A stretch of DNA of 44,119 nt from [Scytonema hofmanni] UTEX 2349 (GCF_000582685.1 NZ_KK073768.1:1212305-1256423), one strand, 5' to 3'. Shown: positions 14,883 through 23,246, numbered from the stretch's first letter. Program-made: numbers and translations. The notes: a model not told the origin generated them from the letters alone.

Positions 14883-15350
14883 TCAAATGTTTAAATCGCG
14901 CAAAGCTAAACGTATTTGCTCCAACCGTCTGCGGTTGACACCGAGGTCTGACTCTCCAATGCGAGATGCCGAGCGCATATGAATTATGTTTTCGTTGGGA
15001 GGAAAATAAAACTCTACGTCATCAATAAATTTAAAGATGCGGCTTTTGCTCGTAGCACGAATGTAATTATCCGTCTGTTCTATAACGGATGTGCGGGGAA
15101 CAACAGTGAGAACTTTTTGTAAAATTTCTCTTGCTTTATTTCGGTCTACATGATACTCAATCGGGTCAATAGCATGTTTGGCATCAGCACCAAGACTTAC
15201 AACGCAGTTTTGAGAAGCTGGACAATCCGTAAGATGACCGTCAGTCACTCCCAAGCCAACTGGGGAAGCCCAAGTAGCAGTAGGAAATATTAAACTACCA
15301 GTCAGGGTCAGAAATATTGCAAGGGCGATCGCTGTTAGCAAACGGGACAT
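14883..15350 (-). CDS. DUF1499 family exported protein
   Basis: A 155-residue protein. I start at the ATG at 15350 (MSRLLTAIALAIFL), which has GAGGAG about ten bases upstream; the longer frame starts at a TTG inside that ribosome site. Signal peptide to about residue 28 (ATWAS). The DUF1499 pattern follows: LTDCPASQNCVVSLGADAKHAIDPIEY, YIRATSKSRIFKFIDDVEFYF and SASRIGESDLGVNRRRLEQIR. The family is widespread in phototrophs and proteobacteria; function is unknown. Divergent from the O-methyltransferase at 15501. Confidence 0.88.
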   Translation of the reverse strand: MSRLLTAIALAIFLTLTGSLIFPTATWASPVGLGVTDGHLTDCPASQNCVVSLGADAKHAIDPIEYHVDRNKAREILQKVLTVVPRTSVIEQTDNYIRATSKSRIFKFIDDVEFYFPPNENIIHMRSASRIGESDLGVNRRRLEQIRLALRDLNI

Positions 15351-15433
15351 TAGAAATTTACTCCTCAAGGTTTAACTAGTACTGTTTAATTATTTTCGGT
15401 CATTTCAACCCGATTAAGTGCTTATTTGTGGGT

Positions 15434-15470
15434 GCAGCATCCCAATGCGTGCATAAAGACGGAAGAGAGC
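15434..15470. repeat. Partial copy of the 14238-14345 hairpin element
   Basis: GCATCCCAATGCGTGCATAAAGAC matches, in inverted orientation, one arm and the adjoining bases of the nested hairpin at 14238-14345. It sits in the promoter region of the O-methyltransferase gene. Confidence 0.7.
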
Positions 15471-15500
15471 TAAAGTGTAAGAAAAAGAGATCGCATAAAC

Positions 15501-16178
15501 ATGGGAAAACAAACTTTAGGTCTCGAACAACATATTTATGATTACTTGCAGTCAGTATCTGTGCGAGAGCCAGAAATTTTACAGCAATTACGTCACGAAA
15601 CAGACCAGCAGCCACTTTCACAAATGCAAATTTCTCCCGAACAGGGACAGTTTATGGCGTTGCTGGTGCAGTTGATGGGTGCAAAAAAAACTTTAGAGGT
15701 AGGGGTATTTACGGGATACAGTTCGCTAATAGTTGCATTGGCGTTACCACCATCCGGTAAAGTTGTTGCTTGTGATGTTAGTGAAGAGTATACTGCGATC
15801 GCACGCCGTTATTGGCAGCAAGCAGGTGTGGCTGATAAAATTGATTTGCACATCGCTCCCGCAATGGATACTTTAGATCGATTGCTGGCAAATGGAGAAG
15901 CCGAAACCTTTGATTTTGCTTTCATTGATGCAGATAAAAGCAGCTATGACGGCTATTATGAACGAGCATTACAATTAGTGCGTGTGGGCGGATTGATAGC
16001 GATCGATAATGTACTATGGTCAGGGCGCGTCGCCGATCCCGAAGTGCAAGACAACAGAACCAACATGATTCGCGCCCTAAATCAAAAGCTACATCAAGAC
16101 TCCCGAATTACTCTTAGTCTTGTGCCGATCGCTGATGGTTTGACTTTGGCGTTAAAGCTTCCCCAGCCCTCTTTTTAG
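15501..16178 (+). CDS. SAM-dependent O-methyltransferase (caffeoyl-CoA OMT type)
   Basis: A 225-residue class I methyltransferase of the Methyltransf_3 family. Motifs: LEVGVFTGYSSLIVALALP (SAM-binding loop), VVACDVSEEY (ribose-binding acid), DFAFIDADKSSYDGYYE (divalent-metal ligands) and GGLIAIDNVLWSGRV. In cyanobacteria such enzymes methylate catechol-type hydroxyls with Mg2+; the substrate is not predictable here. Its last 65 bp overlap the 3' end of trhO on the opposite strand. Confidence 0.9.
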   Translation: MGKQTLGLEQHIYDYLQSVSVREPEILQQLRHETDQQPLSQMQISPEQGQFMALLVQLMGAKKTLEVGVFTGYSSLIVALALPPSGKVVACDVSEEYTAIARRYWQQAGVADKIDLHIAPAMDTLDRLLANGEAETFDFAFIDADKSSYDGYYERALQLVRVGGLIAIDNVLWSGRVADPEVQDNRTNMIRALNQKLHQDSRITLSLVPIADGLTLALKLPQPSF

Positions 16179-17046
16179 CTAATTCTAACTGGCGTAGCTT
16201 CTGCTGCAACCGTAATCTTTTATCCTCAGTGAGGCTATCAAAACAGTGTGAGCAAGAAATGCCTAATTCATATTTGGGGGAAGTTTTCTCTTCGTTAGAA
16301 ATTGGATTTCCACAGTTGGGACATCTTTCGTAAGTTACTTGTTCCAACCCGTGACGAACGGCAACTCGTTCATCAAAAACAAAACATTCCCCCTCCCACA
16401 AGCTTTCTTCTGTGGGAACTTCTTCTAAATACTTGAGAATGCCACCTTTAAGATGGTATACTTGCTCAAAGCCTTGAGCAAGCAAGAAAGAAGAAGCTTT
16501 TTCGCAGCGAATTCCCCCAGTACAAAATAATGCCACCTTTTTGTGTTTTCCGGGGTCGAGGTTGTCGCGAACATAATCGGGAAATTGCCGGAATATTTCA
16601 GTTTGCGGATTTTGTGCCTTCTGGAATGTACCGATATTTACTTCATAATCGTTGCGAGTATCAATCACCGTGACTTCTGGATCGCTAATTAGCTCATTCC
16701 AATCCTGAGGACTAACATAAGTGCCTACTTGCTGATTTGGGTCAATTTCTGGCAAACCCAAAGTCACAATTTCTGGCTTGAAGCGCACTTTCATCCGCTC
16801 AAATGGCGGTGTGTCAGTATAAGATTCTTTATGTTCTAAGTCTGCTAAACGCGGATCAAAACGCAAAAAGGATAAAACTGACTCAACGTTCTCACGCAAA
16901 CCCGCAATTGTACCGTTAATGCCTTCTTTTGCTAGCAAAATTGTCCCCTTAACTTCTTGTGCTTGACAGTAAGACAGCAGAATACTTTGTTTTTCAGCAA
17001 AATCTGGCAAGCTGACAAATTTATAGAATGTTACAACTAATATCAT
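16114..17046 (-). CDS. trhO: tRNA uridine(34) hydroxylase TrhO (rhodanese-like)
   Basis: A 310-residue YceA/TrhO-type protein. An acylphosphatase-like N-terminal domain (KGTILLAKEGINGTIAGL) precedes a rhodanese domain (DTRNDYEVNIGTFQKA; catalytic C175 in FCTGGIRCEKASSFLL). The C-terminal tail carries CPNC...CSHC, probably zinc-binding. In E. coli TrhO makes 5-hydroxyuridine at position 34 of tRNAs in an oxygen-dependent route. The 3' end runs 65 bp into the convergent methyltransferase gene, so both C-termini share DNA. The tRNA-Ala gene lies just upstream on the other strand. Confidence 0.92.
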   Translation of the reverse strand: MILVVTFYKFVSLPDFAEKQSILLSYCQAQEVKGTILLAKEGINGTIAGLRENVESVLSFLRFDPRLADLEHKESYTDTPPFERMKVRFKPEIVTLGLPEIDPNQQVGTYVSPQDWNELISDPEVTVIDTRNDYEVNIGTFQKAQNPQTEIFRQFPDYVRDNLDPGKHKKVALFCTGGIRCEKASSFLLAQGFEQVYHLKGGILKYLEEVPTEESLWEGECFVFDERVAVRHGLEQVTYERCPNCGNPISNEEKTSPKYELGISCSHCFDSLTEDKRLRLQQKLRQLELAKKRAGEALTPKSNHQRSAQD

Positions 17047-17132
17047 TTGTTTCTTCGTCCCCCTTTCGTAAAAAAAGAATATATGTTAAAATAAGTCATA
17101 GAAGTTTGATTTACTTCCTTTTTTCATTTTAT

Positions 17133-17205
17133 GGGGGTTTAGCTCAGTTGGTAGAGCGCCTGCTTTGCAAGCAGGATGTCAGCGGTTCGAGTCCGCTAAC
17201 CTCCA
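17133..17205 (+). tRNA. tRNA-Ala (anticodon TGC)
   Basis: A 73-nt cloverleaf: acceptor GGGGGTT/AACCTCC (one G-T pair), D-arm GCTC...GAGC, anticodon stem CCTGC/GCAGG with loop TTTGCAA giving TGC, T-arm AGCGG/CCGCT, discriminator A. CCA is not encoded. Its 3' end directly abuts the stop codon of the convergent DUF938 gene. Confidence 0.95.
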
Positions 17206-17829
17206 TTATTCAGCATGTTCAAAGACAACGGAAAGATTATTTGCTGGCATTTGGTAAGTATTTATCAAGTTAAGATTTCGTGCTTTTGCCGCTTCTACAA
17301 CGTCCTCTAAGTCACGCACACCCCAGTTTGGATTTTGTGAGCGTAAAGAACTGTCAAAAGCTGCATTACTTGGTGAGGTATGTTCTCCGCCTTGTTTGAA
17401 GGGACCATATAAATAAAGGATGCCGCCCGGTGGTAAAATGCGATCGCTAAGAGCCATTAATCCCAAGCACGCTCCCCAAGCAGAAATGTGAATCATATTG
17501 ATGTTGACTATGGCTGTAATTGCGCTGGCATCAGGTATAGACAAAACTGACGCACTCGCATCTAAATCAAGAGGTGGGTAAAGATTATCAGATGGTGAAT
17601 GTGCAGTCCAGGCAGCAATACTAGCTCGCGATCGCGGATTAGGATCAGAAGGTAGCCATTTCCGAGGTTTGAGGTGTGGTGCAAAATATACTGCATGTTC
17701 CCCAGTACCGCTGGCTATTTCCAAAATAGTACCACTTGCAGGTAGAACTTGTAAAAGTATTTCTAGGATAACTTCACGGTTGCGTTCAGTTGCTGGTGCA
17801 AATTGTCGCGCATCTTCTGCTGTACTCAT
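17206..17829 (-). CDS. DUF938 family SAM-dependent methyltransferase
   Basis: A 207-residue protein starting MSTAEDARQFAPATERNREV, the DUF938 signature. SAM site: ILEIASGTGEHAVYFAPHLK; then WLPSDPNPRSRASI, NINMIHISAWGACLGLM and GGILYLYGPFKQGGEHTSPSNAAFD. The family is common in bacteria and eukaryotes; the substrate is unknown. The stop codon touches the end of tRNA-Ala (17205/17206), so any mRNA 3' end must run antisense into the tRNA gene. The upstream DUF29 gene lies 18 bp away and is probably in the same operon. Confidence 0.9.
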   Translation of the reverse strand: MSTAEDARQFAPATERNREVILEILLQVLPASGTILEIASGTGEHAVYFAPHLKPRKWLPSDPNPRSRASIAAWTAHSPSDNLYPPLDLDASASVLSIPDASAITAIVNINMIHISAWGACLGLMALSDRILPPGGILYLYGPFKQGGEHTSPSNAAFDSSLRSQNPNWGVRDLEDVVEAAKARNLNLINTYQMPANNLSVVFEHAE

Positions 17830-17847
17830 AAATTTTCTCTCATATCA

Positions 17848-18330
17848 TTATTCCATCATCTCATCTGTGGCGGGTAAACCTGGAAAAAAGCGTTCACGAA
17901 GTGACTCTGAAAGAGTATCGCTTAATATATCCTCCACTGTGTATGGACAATCTTGGGGAAATGTTTTCATAGGTAGATTTGTTTCTCCAGAAGCTAATAC
18001 AATTGCTTTGATATAAGCTTTCTGAAGAACTTCTTGCAGGTAAGGTTTGAGACTAGGATTTTCTGCAAGTAATTCCAAAGTATCAAGACGCTGTATGCGA
18101 ATCCTATTTAACCAACTACGACTTCGTTTTTCGAGTTGATATTCCCATTTTAATAAATGTGCAATTAACACACTCCAACAATTTCGCAATTCAGCACGTT
18201 GCTGTTTACCCAAAGATTCAATTTCCTCGATTAAATTCGACAAGTCAAGCTGATTCCATTGCTGATGACGAAGTAGGTTAGCCTGTTTTTGAGTCCAAGC
18301 GTAGAAGTCGGTTTCATAAAGGTTTTGCAT
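17848..18330 (-). CDS. DUF29 family protein
   Basis: A 160-residue cyanobacterial DUF29 protein: LYETDFYAWTQKQANLLRHQ, LDLSNLIEEIESLGKQQRAEL, VLIAHLLKWEYQLEKRSRSW and NPSLKPYLQEVLQKAY are the family hallmarks. All-helical; function unknown. These genes are often present in many copies and scattered with repeats, as here (repeat at 18361). It lies 18 bp upstream of the DUF938 gene. Confidence 0.92.
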   Translation of the reverse strand: MQNLYETDFYAWTQKQANLLRHQQWNQLDLSNLIEEIESLGKQQRAELRNCWSVLIAHLLKWEYQLEKRSRSWLNRIRIQRLDTLELLAENPSLKPYLQEVLQKAYIKAIVLASGETNLPMKTFPQDCPYTVEDILSDTLSESLRERFFPGLPATDEMME

Positions 18331-18360
18331 TACTTTTTCCCGCTATTTGTGGTGTCTGCA

Positions 18361-18434
18361 TAGAGACGTAGCATTGCTACGTCTCTACAAGGGTTTCGGT
18401 TAAGGCATAATTAATTTCCACTAAAGAGTGTCTA
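18361..18434. repeat. Palindromic repeat, TAGCA core
   Basis: The perfect palindrome TAGAGACGTAGCA-T-TGCTACGTCTCTA (18361-18387) is followed by CAAGGGTTTCGG...GCATAATTAATT and an end GTGTCTAATG. Same right side as the copies at 242 and 10987. Confidence 0.8.
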
Positions 18435-18464
18435 ATGCGAATCCAAAATCATGTAATCATACAA

Positions 18465-18495
18465 AAAAAGCATCAAGTTACCCTTGATGCTTTTT
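18465..18495 (-). terminator. Terminator of tRNA-Val(TAC)
   Basis: A perfect 13-bp stem AAAAAGCATCAAG / CTTGATGCTTTTT with a 5-nt loop, 22 bp past the tRNA 3' end. A and T runs on both sides make it bidirectional. Confidence 0.85.
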
Positions 18496-18517
18496 ATCAT
18501 TTAACCAAAATTAAAAA

Positions 18518-18590
<73 letters not shown>

Positions 18591-18685
18591 ATTTTGACTC
18601 ACATTTATAAACTATAGCAAACTATTCCAATTCGCGCTAGTATTTTTGAGAAATATTTTGCGAATTTTCAAAATCCAAAATCCCT

Positions 18686-19300
18686 ATGCCCTCTGGACGG
18701 ACGCACGATCGCATTACTTTATGGGCTTTACCAATGGTTGTCGCGATCGCCTTCTGGCAAACTCGCAACGGCAACTTGACTTTATTGGTTGCTGGTGGGT
18801 TTATGTTCGGTGGGTTGATGTTCGGTCCCGATTTAGATATTTACTCGCGTCAATTTCAGCGCTGGGGTTGCTTGCGCTGGATTTGGCTACCTTATCAAAA
18901 ACGTTTACGGCATCGTTCTTTTTTCTCTCACGGTCCGATAATTGGGACAACGCTGCGGGTGCTTTATTTAACGACTTTGCTGTTTATCTTGTCAATTTTC
19001 GGTTTGCTGGTTGGGGCAAAGCTGGGAAATATAAGTTTGAATTGGCAAGATATGAGTGAAAATGTCGGGCGATCGCTCTCTTCTTACTCTAGCGAATTCC
19101 TAGCATTATTTTTCGGGCTGGAACTCGGTGCTATGAGTCATTCTCTCAGCGATTGGGGCGGTTCGGCATACAAGCGTTATCAAAAGCAAGGGGTTCAAGC
19201 ATTGCTGCCGCGTGCGAAAATGAAGAAACGTAAACCGACAAGTCGGGGAACGAGGAAGACAGGGGGGACAAGGAAGACAAGGGGGACAAAGGGAAAATGA
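18686..19300 (+). CDS. DUF2227 membrane metal-binding protein
   Basis: A 204-residue protein opening MPSGRTHDRITLWALPMVVA, the DUF2227 start, with the conserved histidine/aspartate pattern (THD, GPDLDIYSRQ, LRHRSFFSHGPIIGT, GAMSHSLSDW) probably binding metal at a membrane face. Hydrophobic segments at about 12-24, 31-47, 88-110 and 130-150. The last 30 or so residues (PTSRGTRKTGGTRKTRGTKG) are encoded by a G-rich tandem repeat and look like a repeat-derived tail. The stop overlaps the mazG start in ATGA, so the two are translationally coupled. Confidence 0.88.
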   Translation: MPSGRTHDRITLWALPMVVAIAFWQTRNGNLTLLVAGGFMFGGLMFGPDLDIYSRQFQRWGCLRWIWLPYQKRLRHRSFFSHGPIIGTTLRVLYLTTLLFILSIFGLLVGAKLGNISLNWQDMSENVGRSLSSYSSEFLALFFGLELGAMSHSLSDWGGSAYKRYQKQGVQALLPRAKMKKRKPTSRGTRKTGGTRKTRGTKGK

Positions 19301-20106
19301 CGAATGATACTTTGGTGGCATTACAAGAGTTAATTGATGTGGTGGCAAAGTTGCGATCGCCTGATGGTGGTTGTCCGTGGGATTTGGTGCAAACTCCCGA
19401 AACGCTGACACCATATGTGATAGAAGAAGCTTATGAAGTGGTAGACGCAATTAAAAGTGGGGATAAGAATGCGATCGCTGAAGAACTGGGAGATTTACTA
19501 TTACAAGTAGTACTGCAAGCGCAAATTGCCAGCGAATATCAACAATTTTCCCTGAAAGAAATCGCTCAAGGCATTTCCCAAAAGTTAATTCGCCGTCATC
19601 CCCATGTATTTGCTGATGTATCGGTGGAAAGTGTTGATGAAGTGCGGCAAAATTGGGAACAAATCAAAGCTGAAGAAAAAGGTGAAACGTCCCCAGAAAA
19701 CCAAAAGCTAAGTTCTAAACTCAGTCGCTACGCTAAGACTCTTCCTCCAATGATAGCGGCAATGAAGATTTCTCAAAAAGCGGCTGCGGCTGGGTTTGAG
19801 TGGGAAAATATTGATGGTGTCTGGGCAAAGTTTCATGAGGAGTTAGCGGAATTTGAACAAGCTTTAGAACAGGAAACACCAGCAGAACAACAAGCGGAAT
19901 TAGGCGATTTACTATTTTCAATTATTCAACTTGGGCGATGGTATAAACTTGATCCATCAGAAGCTTTACAAGGTACAAATCAGCGATTTATTCAGCGGTT
20001 ACAAAAAATGGAAGCGTTTGCTAACCGTCCCCTTTCCGATTACACTTTGGATGAGTTAGAAGCACTTTGGCAACAAGCTAAAGCTAAATTAGCGCAAGAG
20101 CGTTAG
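19297..20106 (+). CDS. mazG: Nucleoside triphosphate pyrophosphohydrolase MazG
   Basis: A 269-residue protein with two MazG domains. The first has PDGGCPWDLVQTPETLTPYVIEEAYEVVDAI and EELGDLLLQVVLQAQIA, with the EExxE...ExxD Mg site. The second has WAKFHEELAEFEQAL and AELGDLLFSIIQLGRW. It hydrolyses (d)NTPs to NMP plus PPi and acts as a housecleaning enzyme; in E. coli it also lowers ppGpp. Full length. Coupled to DUF2227 upstream by a 4-bp overlap. Confidence 0.94.
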   Translation: MTNDTLVALQELIDVVAKLRSPDGGCPWDLVQTPETLTPYVIEEAYEVVDAIKSGDKNAIAEELGDLLLQVVLQAQIASEYQQFSLKEIAQGISQKLIRRHPHVFADVSVESVDEVRQNWEQIKAEEKGETSPENQKLSSKLSRYAKTLPPMIAAMKISQKAAAAGFEWENIDGVWAKFHEELAEFEQALEQETPAEQQAELGDLLFSIIQLGRWYKLDPSEALQGTNQRFIQRLQKMEAFANRPLSDYTLDELEALWQQAKAKLAQER

Positions 20107-20210
20107 CAAATCAGACGCTAGAGTTTAACTTATTTACGGAATAAATAACAAAAGTGGTGTGTTAATAAATTAAAGTTAGAGATAAAGTAGCATATGGAAC
20201 CTTTGGTCAG

Positions 20211-20415
20211 TCAAATACTGTTGATGCCCTCGACCAAAGGCTTTGACCAAATGTATGGCTGAAATGGTTTCATAGAAGCTTTGAGCAATGCAGGTGCTTG
20301 AGCGAAAACTCCTTCTAAATACGCCCAGTGCAGAGGTGCAAAGCACTTCCTGGTAACAGCGCCTGCACACTCCAGGAGATATTGCCCACAACGACAAACA
20401 GGACAAGGACTGGAC
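20211..20415 (-). pseudogene. Unrecognised coding remnant downstream of the EF-hand gene
   Basis: One minus frame reads PKSSPCPVCRCGQYLLECAG and then HWAYLEGVFAQAPALLKASM ... YIWSKPLVEGINSI before a stop. The composition is protein-like (CPxC, W, regular hydrophobics). It has no start of its own and runs directly out of the EF-hand gene's 3' end. I do not recognise the family. It could equally be chance, but it shares the foreign-looking composition of the neighbouring gene. Confidence 0.3.
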
Positions 20416-20976
20416 TTAGGAATCAAGCGGACCAAGCAACAAGCTTCCAATCGATTCCGGGTCTTCGTTGAAGTAGTATTCGCGGATAGCCTCCACCATT
20501 TCATCGGTGGTGATATAGCCGCTGCCATCCTTATCGATCAGGCGGAAAGCCACACGCGTATCGGACTTTGGCACGTTGATCAATGTATGCATCCAAAGTT
20601 CATATTCCTCTACACTTTGACGACCATCGCCATCGACATCGACGATGTCCATAACCGCCTCGCAAAACGGACGATAGCCTTGCTCAAAGTTTTCAGGGGT
20701 TACAAGCATACTGTTGGCAAATGCATTCTTGTATTCGGCTTCGCTGATACGACCATCTCCATTGGTATCGGCAGTGGTGACAAGACGCTGCCAAAGTTGC
20801 ATGGTGAGGTCATATAACCGCTGTCGCGCTGGGGAATCAGGTCTATGACCAAATGCCTCGCACATCCTGGCAACAGCCTGCTCGAAATCTGTTTTCTCGG
20901 CGTAGCCATTGCCATCAAAGTCGTATCCTTTAAAACGTCGAGCGAGCTTTTTATTGAGAAATGGTGAAATGTTCAT
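20416..20976 (-). CDS. Four-EF-hand calcium-binding protein (calerythrin-like)
   Basis: A 186-residue cytosolic protein. I start at ATG 20976 (MNISPFLNKKLARRFKGYDF), which has AAGGAG ten bases upstream; the longer frame to 21057 is not needed. Four canonical calcium loops: DFDGNGYAEKTDFE (19-32), DTNGDGRISEAEYK, DVDGDGRQSVEEYE and DKDGSGYITTDEMV. The length and the ending FNEDPESIGSLLLGPLD match the calerythrin/CalE group known from actinobacteria. It likely buffers or senses calcium. GC is visibly higher than in the neighbours and the gene has no HIP1 octamer, which suggests acquisition. Confidence 0.9.
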   Translation of the reverse strand: MNISPFLNKKLARRFKGYDFDGNGYAEKTDFEQAVARMCEAFGHRPDSPARQRLYDLTMQLWQRLVTTADTNGDGRISEAEYKNAFANSMLVTPENFEQGYRPFCEAVMDIVDVDGDGRQSVEEYELWMHTLINVPKSDTRVAFRLIDKDGSGYITTDEMVEAIREYYFNEDPESIGSLLLGPLDS

Positions 20977-21057
20977 AAGAGATATTCTCCTTGTCGAGTT
21001 AAATGAATTAATGATTAAGGTCAGTAACTTTGGACGACGAGGTAACGCATCCGCCAC

Positions 21058-21352
21058 CCTACGAAAGCGTCGTTGCTCAAAGTAGAGTTCCCATATGTTT
21101 AATCCCCCAAATAACAGTATTATACCGAAATTTTCCTCATAAACACCCTTTTTAAGAGGGTTATATGGAATAGCTCCGTATAAATCTCCATATAGGGTGA
21201 TTCAAAAGAACTATTCCGTTATCCCAGGAAATCTCCCTCTGGGAAAGCGATCGCAATTATCGAAAGGCGAGTGTAAATTGGCGCTTTAAAACTACGGATG
21301 CACGTAAGAAAATGGGGCGGGTATACCCAGATATCGGACTTTGCAAAGTTGA
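21058..21352. other. Intergenic, no gene seen
   Basis: AT-rich sequence with one HIP1-like site (GCGATCGC at 21247) and an imperfect inverted repeat around ATATGGAATAG/CTCCATATAGG (about 21165-21195). It probably contains the promoter of the EF-hand gene. Confidence 0.4.
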
Positions 21353-21607
21353 CTTGCCAGACTACTAGTACAGAACAATTTAGCAGCACTCTACGATAAC
21401 CAAGGGCGGTACAGCGATGCCGAACCTATATACATTGAAGCTTTGGCAATGTGCGATCGCCTTTTAGGATCTAATCATCCCACTACAGCAAGTATTCGAG
21501 AAAATCTGACAATTCTACAACGCCATTTAACTCCCCGTCTTACCTGGAAAGGTCGATTATGTCAGTTTGTGCAAGATTTATACAATTTATTAAATCGACG
21601 CTTCTAA
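21353..21607 (+). pseudogene. C-terminal remnant of a TPR (kinesin-light-chain type) protein
   Basis: In frame after a TGA at 21350, the sequence reads VQNNLAALYDNQGRYSDAEP, then EALAMCDRLLGSNHPTTASI, the consensus of one TPR_10/12 repeat. A basic tail (LCQFVQDLYNLLNRRF) follows, and TAA at 21605. No plausible start or ribosome site precedes it. Proteins of this kind in cyanobacteria are long NB-ARC or TPR proteins, so this is the leftover last repeat of one. Confidence 0.8.
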
Positions 21608-21657
21608 GGTTTAATATCATGTCGGTTTAATTAACAATAAAAACATTCCAACCGTCG

Positions 21658-21684
21658 TAGAGACGTTCCGGCGGAACGTCTCTA
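21658..21684. repeat. Palindromic repeat, TTCCG core
   Basis: A perfect 27-bp palindrome, TAGAGACGTTCCG-G-CGGAACGTCTCTA, flanked by ATATCATGTC (21615-21624) and by CGGACATTAT on the other side. Confidence 0.85.
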
Positions 21685-21725
21685 CAATATCGGACATTAT
21701 ATAACGGGGTATTGTGATTCTTGAC

Positions 21726-21752
21726 AGACGCGATGAATCGCGTCTCTACAAG
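21726..21752. repeat. Palindromic repeat, GCGAT core
   Basis: Core AGACGCGATgAATCGCGTCT (21726-21745), then CTACAAGTTTTTTTC. It sits 10 bp past the stop of the ankyrin gene, where stem plus T-run could also terminate the convergent TPR-side transcript on the plus strand. Confidence 0.75.
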
Positions 21753-21758
21753 TTTTTT

Positions 21759-23039
21759 TCATTCTTCTGCGCCGGCTGCCCGCAAACTTTGCACCACATC
21801 TTCATAACCATTAAACTCAGCGATCGCTAAAGCTGTATAACCACCTTGATTTTTTAAATTCACATCTGCCCCAGCTTTAATTAACATCTGCACAGCTTCG
21901 TTATAACCCCGCGATGCTGCCCACATTAAAACTGTTGCTCCGGCTGAATCTATATAATTGACATCTGCACCTTTATCTAGCAGTTGCTGCATTATACTTA
22001 TTTGATTGCGTTCGGCTGCTTTAATCAAAACCGTTTTGCCATCATCGCCTTGAGTATTAACATCAGCACCGTAGTCTAGCAATACTTTCGCCGTCTCAGC
22101 GTGTCCTTGCGATACAGCTAGTATCAAAGGCGTTTCGCTTGATTTTCCATTTACATCCGCACCTTGCCGCAACAGCGCCTCTACAATTTTACTATGTCCC
22201 TGGAACGCCGCAACAAATAATGGTGTATCACCCAGATGGTTTTTTATCTGCACATCCGCACCACGACTAAGTAACACTTCTACCACATCACCATAGCCTT
22301 CAACAGCCGCAAGATGTAAAGCTGTTTCACCATCTTGATCTTGGGTGTTCACATCAGCCCCACGATCTAATAAAATTGAGGCGATCGCATTATGTCCCGC
22401 TGCCGCAGCTGCTGATAGTGCAGTTCCCCCATCTTGATTTTGCCGATTCACATCAGCCCCCCCTGTCAACAATGCTTGCACAACTTCCAAATGTCCCAAG
22501 TCTGCCGCTAGCATCAACAAAGTCTCACCATCTTGATCTTGGGTATTGACATCTGCGCCTGTTTGTAGTAAATTATTAAGAATATCGCAATGACGGTATT
22601 TAACTGCCATTTTCAAAGCAGTGTCATCATCTTTATCTCTGACATTCACATCTGCATTGGCAGCAAGCAAGACTTTCACCACATTGACATAACCTTTCAA
22701 AGCTGCTGCCATTAAAGCTGTACTGCCATCTTCGTTCGTGGCATTGACATCAGCGCCTCTAGATATTAAAAGCTGAACAATATCAACTTGATTGGCACTG
22801 GCTGCCAACATTAAAGCAGTCAACCTATAGCGTTTTCTCGGTAAATTGATACTCGCGCCCGCATCGAGAAGCGATCGCGCAATTTCGGTGTAACCTAAAT
22901 TAGCAGCAAACATTAACGGCGTAGTTCCAGTGCGATCGCACGTATCAGCAAGCGTACCATGAGTTAGTAGGGCTTGCACAAGCTTTAGATCCCCACGAGT
23001 AATTGCGCGTATTAACGGAATATCTTGAGTAGAAGCCAT
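21759..23039 (-). CDS. Ankyrin-repeat protein
   Basis: A 426-residue protein made almost entirely of about 12-13 ankyrin repeats of 33 residues. Consensus pieces recur: GADVNTQDQDGETLLMLAAD, GADVNRQNQDGGTALSAAAA, GADVNVRDKDDDTALKMAVK. No signal peptide or membrane segment is visible, so it is probably a cytosolic protein-binding scaffold; the partner is unknown. The repeats at DNA level are similar enough to recombine, so repeat number may vary between strains. It is monocistronic, divergent from DUF4079. Confidence 0.92.
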   Translation of the reverse strand: MASTQDIPLIRAITRGDLKLVQALLTHGTLADTCDRTGTTPLMFAANLGYTEIARSLLDAGASINLPRKRYRLTALMLAASANQVDIVQLLISRGADVNATNEDGSTALMAAALKGYVNVVKVLLAANADVNVRDKDDDTALKMAVKYRHCDILNNLLQTGADVNTQDQDGETLLMLAADLGHLEVVQALLTGGADVNRQNQDGGTALSAAAAAGHNAIASILLDRGADVNTQDQDGETALHLAAVEGYGDVVEVLLSRGADVQIKNHLGDTPLFVAAFQGHSKIVEALLRQGADVNGKSSETPLILAVSQGHAETAKVLLDYGADVNTQGDDGKTVLIKAAERNQISIMQQLLDKGADVNYIDSAGATVLMWAASRGYNEAVQMLIKAGADVNLKNQGGYTALAIAEFNGYEDVVQSLRAAGAEE

Positions 23040-23246
23040 TGATAATTCTCCGAAGTGCGATCGCTAACTCAGACAAATAGACATTGACCGAATTTAATTC
23101 TGCGTTGCCCGATCAAACGAGCGTCTCTACAGAAATTTCCACTTTCTCTGCCTATAGGAATTATCTTATAAGAAATAGCTTTGCAATCTTTTCTCAACCG
23201 ATTATGCTAACTTTTATAAAGATTTAATAACTAGGCGGGAACACTT

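Noticed and set aside
20176..20406. Second minus-strand frame in the EF-hand downstream region
   Set aside because: Overlaps the other frame at 20211-20415, has cysteine-rich random composition, and at most one of the two can be real.
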